From assembly GCF_900113835.1 (NCBI RefSeq), contig NZ_FOQV01000008.1, positions 186,001 through 250,000 on the forward strand: a stretch of 64,000 nt of DNA, read 5' to 3'. The first letter of the stretch is position 1; every line of letters starts with the position of its first letter. The notes below the pieces were generated by a model. It did no database searches and had not been told where the DNA came from. It saw nothing but the letters and a program-made list of their open reading frames with translations. Of this stretch, positions 55,567 through 62,354 are shown in pieces. Position numbers and translations under genes: made by a program. Source of the DNA: Allobosea sp. OK403. Its GTDB lineage: Bacteria; Pseudomonadota; Alphaproteobacteria; Rhizobiales; Beijerinckiaceae.

Positions 55567-56586
55567 ATGCCTTTAGCAGAGACAATTCGTGTGATTCAGC
55601 CCGGAAAAAGGCGAATAAAGCTGTTTGTCGATTTTTGGAATGTAGTAATAAGTGCTCGGAAAGTGAGTAAATTATTCGAGATTGATGTTATTTGGGATAA
55701 ACTTTCCGAAGCGATTGTGAATCAGACGCGGCAAGGTCATTTTGACGAGTCAAATGGCGAATTGGCCGGATGTCATATATTTGGGTCGTTCTCGCGATCA
55801 AATTCGAAAGAATCGATATTCATTGATGATACATTGGACAAATATGGTTCTGTTCCAGGTTTATTTTTCAATTTTTCTGAAAGAATACCCAAGAGAACAT
55901 CGCGTCGCTGCTCATCATGTGGGGAATCTATAAAAATTAGCGGTGAAAGCGGCGTGGATCTGACACTCGCAATTGATATGATAAAGCATGCCGCTATGAG
56001 AGAGCATGAGTATTTGGCTCTTGTTTCAAGCGATCGTGATTTTATGCCTTTGTTGGATTATCTCAAAGATCAAGGTCAACGAGTCTTGCATGTTGCGACT
56101 AACGCCCCGGACAGAGATATGAGATCTGTTACATGGACCCAAATCGACCTGTCTCCCCACTATAGCTACTTAAGCAGGATAATTCATGAGGGGTGCATTG
56201 TGTTGACTGCTCCATCATGTTCGGCTGAACTGGAAGAACTACTGTTAGCTGCTCCTTTCTCGAGAGAAAATATCAGAATCATTGACATTACGAATAAAAA
56301 CGAAATCGATGATAAAGATCTATCTTACCTGATGACAAATAGATCTTTATATTGGAGGCGCGCGGAAGATGAAGATGGCGATTATTCAAAATATTCATTT
56401 TCTCGTGATAATATATCCGAGTTTCGTGCAAAATTGAGCGCTGGGCACATATATGGCGATCTTCCTTACGCTATGGTCGGCGGCGAATGCGAAACATACT
56501 TCAGCGGAAATAAGAGCGGAGCGAGATGGATGCAGATGGGTGGGCGCGAAACACGCAAGTCTTGGCCTAAGCTCTTTAGAGATTGA
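55567..56586 (+). CDS. NYN-domain (PIN-like) ribonuclease family protein, horizontally acquired
   Basis: 339 residues from ATG 55567 (GAGG site ten bases upstream). Residues 18-180 form the NYN/LabA-type nuclease domain: D22 and N25 in LFVDFWNV, D131 and D137 in GVDLTLAIDM, D156 and D158 in LVSSDRDFMPLLDYL. Inserted at about 107-120 is RRCSSCGES, a CxxC unusual in this fold. The C-terminal half (about 190-339) has no domain I recognise. The gene is strikingly AT-rich (about 35% GC in a sampled 60 bases) within a GC-rich neighbourhood, so it is imported. An RNase of defence or toxin type is plausible, not shown. Confidence 0.88.
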   Translation: MPLAETIRVIQPGKRRIKLFVDFWNVVISARKVSKLFEIDVIWDKLSEAIVNQTRQGHFDESNGELAGCHIFGSFSRSNSKESIFIDDTLDKYGSVPGLFFNFSERIPKRTSRRCSSCGESIKISGESGVDLTLAIDMIKHAAMREHEYLALVSSDRDFMPLLDYLKDQGQRVLHVATNAPDRDMRSVTWTQIDLSPHYSYLSRIIHEGCIVLTAPSCSAELEELLLAAPFSRENIRIIDITNKNEIDDKDLSYLMTNRSLYWRRAEDEDGDYSKYSFSRDNISEFRAKLSAGHIYGDLPYAMVGGECETYFSGNKSGARWMQMGGRETRKSWPKLFRD

Positions 56587-56616
56587 TTAGCAGTAACGAG
56601 TAAATTGAGAATATGG

Positions 56617-56785
56617 GCGCGGGGACCCCCTCTCGTGCAAGGAGAGGGGCAGGGGAGAGGTGTCGGCCCCTGGACCAGTGAGGTGCAAACCTCACCGCTG
56701 CTGACACGAGCCTCATGCGGCTAACGGCCGACACCTCACCCTGCCCTCTCCTTACAGGAGAGGGTTCTCCGTCGAGGTTCCGGCC
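56617..56785. repeat. Large nested palindromic repeat, copy B
   Basis: Begins GCGCGGGGACC directly after the NYN gene and ends GTTCTCCGTCGAGGTTCCGG. Inner arms GGGCAGGGGAGAGGTGTCGG and GGCCGACACCTCACCCTGCC. Its right end (56757-56783) is copy A's left end (20239-20265) inverted with one mismatch. Confidence 0.85.
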
Positions 56786-56814
56786 GCCTCGGGGGCCTTG
56801 GGCCAGAGCGCCCC

Positions 56815-57054
56815 TCAATCCCCCGTCACCGTCATCTCCGCGTCGATCGCCTTCATCTTCGGGTTGGCGGCGCAGAAGGCCCTGATCCTGGCCTCGACAT
56901 TGGCCTGGTGGGCCTTCGGCTGGCGAGGGCTTGCCGCGCTGCTCTTGAGATAGGTGGCGCAATCCATCTCCGGGTCGGTGATGGCAGCAAAGGCCGGTGC
57001 AGCAATGAGGAGGCAGGCGAACGCCGCGACGAGCGCGCGGGAGGCGAGGGGCAT
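56815..57054 (-). CDS. Small periplasmic protein, HdeA/HdeB-like
   Basis: 79 residues. A signal peptide ending AFA precedes a mature chain of 55 residues with two cysteines (MDCATYL and AFCAANPKM) and the ending AIDAEMTVTGD. Size, cysteine spacing and the ending resemble HdeA-type acid-stress chaperones, though the match is weak. Periplasmic. Flanked by repeats B and C. Confidence 0.65.
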   Translation of the reverse strand: MPLASRALVAAFACLLIAAPAFAAITDPEMDCATYLKSSAASPRQPKAHQANVEARIRAFCAANPKMKAIDAEMTVTGD

Positions 57055-57197
57055 GATGGCGGTCCTGAACGAGCGGGCCGCGCGCTGCGGCCGCGCCGCT
57101 CCTGCACCGCTATGCTGCGGTGCGCAACGGCGTTTCCTGGTGCCCTGGCTTGCAGGGAGGGCATTGCTCGGGGGAGGGAGCGACGGAAATCAACAGG

Positions 57198-57362
57198 CGC
57201 GGGGAACCCTCTCCCATAGGGAGAGGGCAGGGTGAGGGGTAGGCCGTCTGACGCTTTTGCTGCAATCTCACCGCTGCCTCGCTGTGAGGCTGGCGCTCGA
57301 CTGGTCCAGGGGCCTACACCTCACCCCTGCCCCTCTCCTTACAGGAGAGGGGTTCCCCGCGC
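57198..57362. repeat. Large nested palindromic repeat, copy C
   Basis: Outer arms GCGCGGGGAACCCTCTCC (57198-57215) and GGAGAGGGGTTCCCCGCGC (57344-57362). Inner arms GGGCAGGGTGAGGGGTAGGCC (57225-57245) and GGCCTACACCTCACCCCTG (57311-57329). It fills most of the 443-base gap 57055-57497; I see no gene in that gap. Confidence 0.85.
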
Positions 57363-57497
57363 CCCTTCCCTCTCCCGAGCGGAGAAGGGTCGAAGGCGCC
57401 GCGCGGCTCACCGAAAGCCACCGCCTCAAGCCCAAAATTGCCATGATCACGGCAAGAATTGCAGGTGGGACGGGGCGCTGGGAACACGGCGATCAAA

Positions 57498-57698
57498 ATG
57501 AGCAGAGATGATGACCCCGGCGGCCCCGGTGACATGCTTCAGCCGCCGGCCTCTGGCGACGCCCCCCTGGTCGCGGAGGCGATGGAGCTGGTGAAGCTGT
57601 TCCGGGCGCTGCCGCCGATCAAGCGCAAGCTCGTCACCGACTTCGCCCGGGCGCTGGTCGAGGAAACCGTGCGATCGGGATGTGGAGAACCAGCTTAG
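57498..57698 (+). CDS. Small hypothetical protein
   Basis: 66 residues from ATG 57498. Gly/Pro-rich first 25 residues and a helical remainder (LVAEAMELVKLFRALPPIKRKLVTDFARALVEETV). No family recognised. Lies just before the PAS gene on the same strand. Confidence 0.55.
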   Translation: MSRDDDPGGPGDMLQPPASGDAPLVAEAMELVKLFRALPPIKRKLVTDFARALVEETVRSGCGEPA

Positions 57699-57782
57699 AA
57701 TTGTTGCAAGCTTGGTCGGGAGCAGCACAGTCTTTTGCCGTGCAGCAAAGTGCCGGTCCGGCCTCGCGGCGATGAGGTCAAT

Positions 57783-58325
57783 ATGGCGGCACCCGCAAAG
57801 CGCGATCCAGCTCTGATCGGTCCCAGGCGCGTGCTTGGCTCGTGGCTGTGGAAGATCGAGGAGGGCACGCTGCGGGCAAGCCCCGCCATAGCCAGGGCTT
57901 TCCGGGTCGACCCCGAGCGCGCCAAGATAGGGCTGCCGCTCGACGATTACATCCACGCCGTCCATCCTGAGGATCGCGAGGCTTTCGACATCGAGGTCTC
58001 GAAGGCGGTCGCCGTTTCCGGCGAGTTCTGGGCCGAATATCGCGTCGTGGCGCATGACGGCTCGGTGCGCTGGCTCTGGGATCGCGGCCAATGCGTCGTC
58101 TCGAAAGCCGGGCGGCCGATCGAGTATATGGGGGTGGTGATCGACATCACCTTCGGCTCGCGCCACGATCTGGACGATGCTGCCGACCATCTGATGGCGG
58201 CGCGCGAAATCGCGGCCGCCGCAGGGCAGAACGATCTGCGCTTCATGATCGACATGGCCCTGCTCGAGGTTGGCCGCGTGGCTCCGCATGAGCCGGGGCG
58301 GCTGTCTCCGGGCCGCGAGCGCTGA
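57783..58325 (+). CDS. PAS-domain protein without an output domain
   Basis: 180 residues from ATG 57783 (GAGG seven bases upstream). One PAS-3-type fold: VLGSWLWKIEEGTLRASPAIARAFRVDPERAKIGLPLDDYIHAVHPEDREAFDIEVSKAV...FWAEYRVVAHDGSVRWLWDRGQCVVSKAGRPIEYMGVVIDIT. The rest is helical. Lacking kinase or other output, it must work through a partner or be a remnant of a sensor kinase. Confidence 0.85.
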   Translation: MAAPAKRDPALIGPRRVLGSWLWKIEEGTLRASPAIARAFRVDPERAKIGLPLDDYIHAVHPEDREAFDIEVSKAVAVSGEFWAEYRVVAHDGSVRWLWDRGQCVVSKAGRPIEYMGVVIDITFGSRHDLDDAADHLMAAREIAAAAGQNDLRFMIDMALLEVGRVAPHEPGRLSPGRER

Positions 58326-58345
58326 GCCAAGCCAAGGCGGCGCGC

Positions 58346-58420
58346 GAGCAGGATTGAGAAAAAGTGGCAGCCGGTTTTACTAATGCTGCTCGCTTTGGAT
58401 AAGAGACGGATTCAGGCTTC
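58346..58420. repeat. Degenerate copy of the composite repeat
   Basis: GAGCAGGATTGAGAAAAAGTGG, then CAGCCGGTTTTAC, then GAGACGGATTCAGGCTTC. Both units of the 15897/42183 family are recognisable but their palindromes have decayed. In the gap between the PAS gene and the next small gene. Confidence 0.5.
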
Positions 58421-58489
58421 AGCAAGACGACCCTTGCGCGCGCCTTGCCATCATGGTGGGACAGGCCGACACAAAAACCGGAGCCCGTC

Positions 58490-58750
58490 ATGGCCAAGAA
58501 GACCCCCGAACAGCTAGCCAAGGAGTTCGAGGGCCGCAAGGCGAAGGGGCTCGCCAAAGGCGGGGCGGCCTTCTGGCCCAACATCATCGCCAATGCGGTG
58601 CTGAAGCTCACCGCCGCCGGCAGCGAGATCAATGCGGCCGTGCTGATCGAGCTGATCGAGCGCGAGGCTCAGACGCAGGAACTGGCGATCAAGGCCGGCG
58701 CGACGGAGGCCGTGGCGCGGCTGAAGCAGGCGGTGGCGAAAGGGGCTTAG
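58490..58750 (+). CDS. Small hypothetical protein
   Basis: 86 residues from ATG 58490, with GGAG seven bases upstream. MAKKTPEQLAKEFEGRKAKGLAKGGAAFWPNIIANAVLKLTAAGSEINAAVLIELIEREAQTQELAIKAGATEAVARLKQAV looks like a compact all-helical soluble protein. No family recognised. Followed by a hairpin-rich region. Confidence 0.7.
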   Translation: MAKKTPEQLAKEFEGRKAKGLAKGGAAFWPNIIANAVLKLTAAGSEINAAVLIELIEREAQTQELAIKAGATEAVARLKQAVAKGA

Positions 58751-58758
58751 CGCGTTTT

Positions 58759-58876
58759 TCCTTCTCCCCCGTAGGGGTCTTCCTTCTCCCAGCCATCTCG
58801 GGCTTGCCCGAGATGGGCAACTCAAAGTGTCAAAGTCGGCAACAGCCGACTTTGACGGGGAGAAGCGAAAGAAGGG
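58759..58876. repeat. Hairpin cassette array, inverted relative of repeat copy A
   Basis: Hairpins CCATCTCGGG-CTTG-CCCGAGATGG (58793-58816) and GTCAAAGTCGGC-AACA-GCCGACTTTGAC (58829-58856), inside outer arms CCTTCTCCCCCG and CGGGGAGAAG. Read in reverse, it matches the left half of copy A including the linker between the two hairpins. Lies between two convergent genes. Confidence 0.8.
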
Positions 58877-58882
58877 GGCCGC

Positions 58883-59386
58883 TCAGGCGCCCTTCAGCTT
58901 GGTGTTGCACTGGCTGTAATAGCCGCCGCCCTTCTCGATCCATTTCAGGCCGCCATTACCGGCGCCGCCGCTGGCCTTGTTGGCGTTGTACTGGTCGTCG
59001 CAGGTCTTGAAGCGCTGCTTGCCGGCCGAGAGGGTCGAATACTTCGGATCGACCTTGGCGGGGAAGACGGCGTTGCCGGCGGCGGCCGGTGCGGTAGCTG
59101 CGGGCTTGGCAGGTGCTGCTGCCGGGGCTGCGGCCACGGGCTTCGCCGGAGCGGCCGGGGCCGGCGCGGTCGCCGCAGCCGGCGCGGCCGTGTCGGAGCA
59201 CTGGGCCTTGCGGAAATCGTTCCAGGACTGGCCGCCCAGCGTATTGCCGGTCTTCGCGGCGTTATATTTGGTGCTGCATTCCTTCATCGTCAGCGCCTGG
59301 GCTGGAGCCGAGGCTTGCAGGATGAACCCGCCGACGAGTGCGAAGACGCCGGCGGCGAGCGCGGTGCTGGTCTTTGTCATGGTCAT
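58883..59386 (-). CDS. Secreted protein with duplicated Cys-bounded motif and Ala/Pro linker
   Basis: 167 residues from ATG 59386. A signal peptide ends near AQA. Two similar segments follow: CSTKYNAAKTGNTLGGQSWNDFRKAQC (about 34-60) and CDDQYNANKASG...GLKWIEKGGGYYSQC (about 128-160), each bounded by cysteines and with Tyr-Asn-Ala after the first. Between them is an Ala/Pro/Lys-rich linker. Periplasmic or surface protein, function unknown. Confidence 0.85.
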   Translation of the reverse strand: MTMTKTSTALAAGVFALVGGFILQASAPAQALTMKECSTKYNAAKTGNTLGGQSWNDFRKAQCSDTAAPAAATAPAPAAPAKPVAAAPAAAPAKPAATAPAAAGNAVFPAKVDPKYSTLSAGKQRFKTCDDQYNANKASGGAGNGGLKWIEKGGGYYSQCNTKLKGA

Positions 59387-59532
59387 CGTTCCCTGACGGG
59401 CATGGCCCGTTGGTGGAGCTTCGGCCGGACGGCTCATTCCGGGCGGTCGTGCTGCAGGGATGGAGGCTAACGCCTTTAAAATGAACGGTCCATGACAGAA
59501 ATCCGGGCTTGTGGCCGGGCCAAACCGGTCCT

Positions 59533-59988
59533 TTAGCCGGGTTCGCCGGCGATTACGCCCTTGCGGAGCAGGAAGCAGCCATAGGGGCGGGGGTCGCCGA
59601 CCTGGACGACGGCGAAGGCGGCCTTCGCCGCCTCGTAGAAGGCGAAGCGCTCGATGCCGACGAGCGGGAGCGGAGCCCCCGTCGCGCGGTCGAGTTCATG
59701 CTGCACCTGCGCCTGCACCACGGGCACCGCCTGCGCATCGCCGACCACCAGCATGCGCCGCGCCGGGCCGGGCTCGAAATCGTCGATCGGCAGCACCGAG
59801 AGGATGGCGCGGGCGGCGCGGGCCATGGTCAGCCCGGGCAGCCGAATGAGCCGGCCGCTGGTGGTGGCGCGCGCGATGGTCTCGGCCGGGTGATTGGCGT
59901 CGACCAGCGCGAGGTCGTCGCCATGGCCCATGGCGGCAAGCAGCCAGAGCAGATCGGCGGAGAGGACGGGGTCGAGGCCCTTCAGCAT
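59533..59988 (-). CDS. fucU: L-fucose mutarotase (RbsD/FucU family)
   Basis: 151 residues. MLKGLDPVLSADLLWLLAAMGHGDDLALVDANHPAETIA is the conserved RbsD/FucU N-terminus with the catalytic His; the C-terminus FAVVQVGDPRPYGCFLLRKG is typical of FucU. It interconverts fucose anomers. Downstream of the lactonase gene with 27 bases between, so this is the third gene of a fucose catabolism operon. Confidence 0.95.
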   Translation of the reverse strand: MLKGLDPVLSADLLWLLAAMGHGDDLALVDANHPAETIARATTSGRLIRLPGLTMARAARAILSVLPIDDFEPGPARRMLVVGDAQAVPVVQAQVQHELDRATGAPLPLVGIERFAFYEAAKAAFAVVQVGDPRPYGCFLLRKGVIAGEPG

Positions 59989-60015
59989 GGGAAATCTTTC
60001 AGCATGGCGGCACCG

Positions 60016-60861
60016 TCATAGCGGGACGCGTCCCCGGCGCGCGAGATAGAGCTTGCGGGCGTTGCCGCCCATGATGGCGGCGCGCTCGGTCTCTGAAAGC
60101 GGCGCGAGCAGCGTCTCCACGGTCTCGATCCAGCGGCCATAGCTGGCGCGCAGGGTCAGGACGGGCCAGTCGCTGCCCCAGATCAGGCGCTGCGGGCCGA
60201 AGCTTGCAAGCAGATGTTCGAAGACCGGGCGCAAGGTCGCAGGCGTCCAGTCCTCGCTGGCCTCGGTGACCAGGCCCGATAGCTTGCAGAAGAGGTCGCG
60301 ATGCCGCGCCAAGCCGGTGATGCCCTTGCGCCAATCGCCGAGGTCGCCACTGACAAGGTCGGGCTTGGCGGCGTGGTCGATCACCGCGGCGAGCCCGGGA
60401 TGGCGTTCGAGCCGGCTCAGCATCGGCGCGATATGGGGGGGCTTGAGCAAGGCGTCGAAGACGAGATTTTCCGCGATCAGCGCATCAAAAGCCGGGTCGA
60501 GCTCCGGTTTGCCGAGCCAGTCCGGGTCGGGAATGTCATGCACCATCGGGCGCAGGCCGACGAGCAGCGGGGTCGAGGCGAGATGCGCGATGCGCAGGCT
60601 TGCATCCCGCGCCTCGAAATCGGTCCAGCCGACGACGCCGGCGATAAAGGGCGTGCGGGCCGCGACATCGAGCAGGAACAGGGTCTCGGCCTCGGTCGGC
60701 GCGGCCTGGACCAGGATGGTGCGGTCGATATCGTGGCCGGCCAGAAGCGGGGCGAGATCGTCGGGGCCAAAATCGCGATGGATCGGCCCCAGCGCCGGCG
60801 TCAGCCAGCCATAATCGCCGCGCGCCAATGTCCAGACATGCTGATGGGCGTCGATCCGCAT
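60016..60861 (-). CDS. Amidohydrolase-family sugar lactonase (L-fuconolactonase-like)
   Basis: 281 residues. RIDAHQHVWTLARGDYGW supplies the HxH metal motif; AAVIDHAAKPD and LIWGSDWPVL supply the other metal/catalytic residues (COG3618 family). Between an aldose dehydrogenase and FucU, the expected substrate is L-fucono-1,5-lactone, hydrolysed to L-fuconate. Starts four bases after the upstream gene's stop. Confidence 0.92.
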   Translation of the reverse strand: MRIDAHQHVWTLARGDYGWLTPALGPIHRDFGPDDLAPLLAGHDIDRTILVQAAPTEAETLFLLDVAARTPFIAGVVGWTDFEARDASLRIAHLASTPLLVGLRPMVHDIPDPDWLGKPELDPAFDALIAENLVFDALLKPPHIAPMLSRLERHPGLAAVIDHAAKPDLVSGDLGDWRKGITGLARHRDLFCKLSGLVTEASEDWTPATLRPVFEHLLASFGPQRLIWGSDWPVLTLRASYGRWIETVETLLAPLSETERAAIMGGNARKLYLARRGRVPL

Positions 60862-60865
60862 CGGT

Positions 60866-61891
60866 TCAATCCGGCACGGGAACGTCTGCGCCGAGCAGCC
60901 CTTGCGCCTTCAACTCGGCCCAGAGCGCGGCGGGAACAGGGGCGGCGAATTCGGCGATCTGGTCCTCGACCTCGCGGGCTGAGACCGCGCCCATGACGAG
61001 GCTCACGACCGCGGGATGGCCCAGCGGGAAATGCAGCGCGGCGCGCCTGAGCGGTACGTCATGGCGGCGGCAGACGGCTTCGATCGCCGCCACGCGGGCG
61101 AGGATCTCGGGCGGGGCGGGCTTGTAATTGTATTTCGCCCCAGTAACCGGGCCGGTCGCGAGGATGCCGGAATTGAAGACGCCGCCCAGCATCAGGCCGA
61201 TGCCCTTCTCCAGCGCCAATGGCATGAACGAGGCGAGCCCCGGCTGCTCCAGCAGGGAATAGCGGCCCGCCAGCAGCATCGTGTCGAAATCGCCGGCGCG
61301 GGCGAAGCGCTCGCACATCTCAGCCTCATTGACGCCGACGCCGATCGCTTTCACCGCGCCGGAGGCGCGCAAGCGTTCGAGCGCGCGATAGGCCCCGTCC
61401 ATGGCTTGGGAGAAGCGCGCCTCGATCGCGTCCGCGCCATGCGTCCAGACATCGACATCGTGGATCAGGACGATGTCGAGCCGGTCGACGCCGAGCCGCA
61501 GCGCCGATTGCTCCAGCGAGCGCATCGCGCCGTCATAGGAATAGTCGAAGCGCAGCGCATGCGGCAGGCCGCCGAGATAGCCGGAGCCATCGCCGCGCGG
61601 GCCGAAGGGCTCGGCGACGCGGCCGATCTTGGTCGAGAGGACGACGTCAGTGCTGTCGACACGGCGCAACGCCGCGCCGATGCGGTGCTCGGACAGGCCG
61701 TGGCCATAGAGCGGGGAGGTGTCCAGAAGCGTCACGCTGCCCGCGATTGCGGCCTCGACGGTCGCCACGGCCTGGACTTCGTCGAGCCGGGCATAGAGAT
61801 CGCCGAGCGGCGCGCCGCCGAAGCCGAGCGTCGAGACACTGAGGCCGGAGCGGCCGAGCGGGCGCGTTGCGAGGGCGGTGGCGGCAGGCAT
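60866..61891 (-). CDS. Aldo/keto reductase, L-fucose/D-threo-aldose 1-dehydrogenase-like
   Basis: 341 residues. Aldo/keto reductase barrel: TLGFGGAPLGDLY, DTSPLYGHGLSEHRIGAAL (catalytic Tyr), STKIGRV, DIVLIHDVD and IGVGVNEAEMCERFARAGDFDTMLLAGRYSLLEQ. The pattern fits the fucose dehydrogenase subgroup. It oxidises L-fucose to the lactone with NAD(P). First gene of the operon with lactonase and FucU; divergent from the ABC transporter. Confidence 0.92.
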   Translation of the reverse strand: MPAATALATRPLGRSGLSVSTLGFGGAPLGDLYARLDEVQAVATVEAAIAGSVTLLDTSPLYGHGLSEHRIGAALRRVDSTDVVLSTKIGRVAEPFGPRGDGSGYLGGLPHALRFDYSYDGAMRSLEQSALRLGVDRLDIVLIHDVDVWTHGADAIEARFSQAMDGAYRALERLRASGAVKAIGVGVNEAEMCERFARAGDFDTMLLAGRYSLLEQPGLASFMPLALEKGIGLMLGGVFNSGILATGPVTGAKYNYKPAPPEILARVAAIEAVCRRHDVPLRRAALHFPLGHPAVVSLVMGAVSAREVEDQIAEFAAPVPAALWAELKAQGLLGADVPVPD

Positions 61892-61922
61892 GTCAGGGCG
61901 TTCCCAGGGTTGTTGCCGGCAC

Positions 61923-62205
61923 TAGAGGTTGCCAGGGGTTATGGGGAGAGTTTGACGCTGGCGATTTTACGCGAATGCCAGGAGTTCGAGGACGCAATGA
62001 GTTCGAGGACGCAAACCTTCCGGTTTGCTACGACGAACGACGCCGCAGTCGCGCAAAAGCGCCGCGCCCTGCGGGTGAGGTGAAAACGCCGGAGCTGCAG
62101 CGTCGCATCGCTTGCCGATACCCATGGTATCGCCTGCGCAATGCTCCTCCCATCTCCGCCGTTTTGACCTCATCAAATCCGCCCCATAACCCCTGGCAAC
62201 CTCTA
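61923..62205. repeat. Perfect 24-base inverted repeat framing the fucose control region
   Basis: Arms 61923-61946 (TAGAGGTTGCCAGGGGTTAT, then GGGG) and 62182-62205 (its exact complement). After a four-base disagreement both arms share TTTGA. The 235 bases between carry a 17-base tandem duplication (61982-61998, 61999-62015). They fill most of the 463-base gap 61892-62354, where I see no gene. Confidence 0.85.
61982..62015. repeat. 17-bp tandem duplication
   Basis: GAGTTCGAGGACGCAAT at 61982-61998 is repeated at 61999-62015 with one change (final T to A). Lies between the arms of the 24-base inverted repeat. Confidence 0.75.
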
Positions 62206-62212
62206 TGTGCAC

Positions 62213-62226
62213 GCCAACATGTTAGC
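62213..62226. promoter_or_regulatory. Palindromic operator candidate upstream of the sugar transporter
   Basis: GCCAACATGTTAGC, a palindrome with one mismatched pair around AACATGTT, 129 bases upstream of the solute-binding protein start. It resembles operators of GntR/FadR-type sugar-acid regulators; no regulator gene is in the window. Confidence 0.3.
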
Positions 62227-62354
62227 TTGCAACCCGGATCGAACGGCGCTAGCGTCCGTGCCGGATCGATCAAAGTCGAGGTCGGAAGATCGCGGCGATC
62301 GCATAACCAACAGGCTCGTCAACGGGTCGTACCATGTCCGGAGGGAGGACACCG

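Noticed and set aside
55440..57400. Integrative element or prophage around the NYN gene
   Set aside because: No integrase, transposase, tRNA target or attachment-site duplication is visible; only the AT-rich gene and palindromes support mobility.
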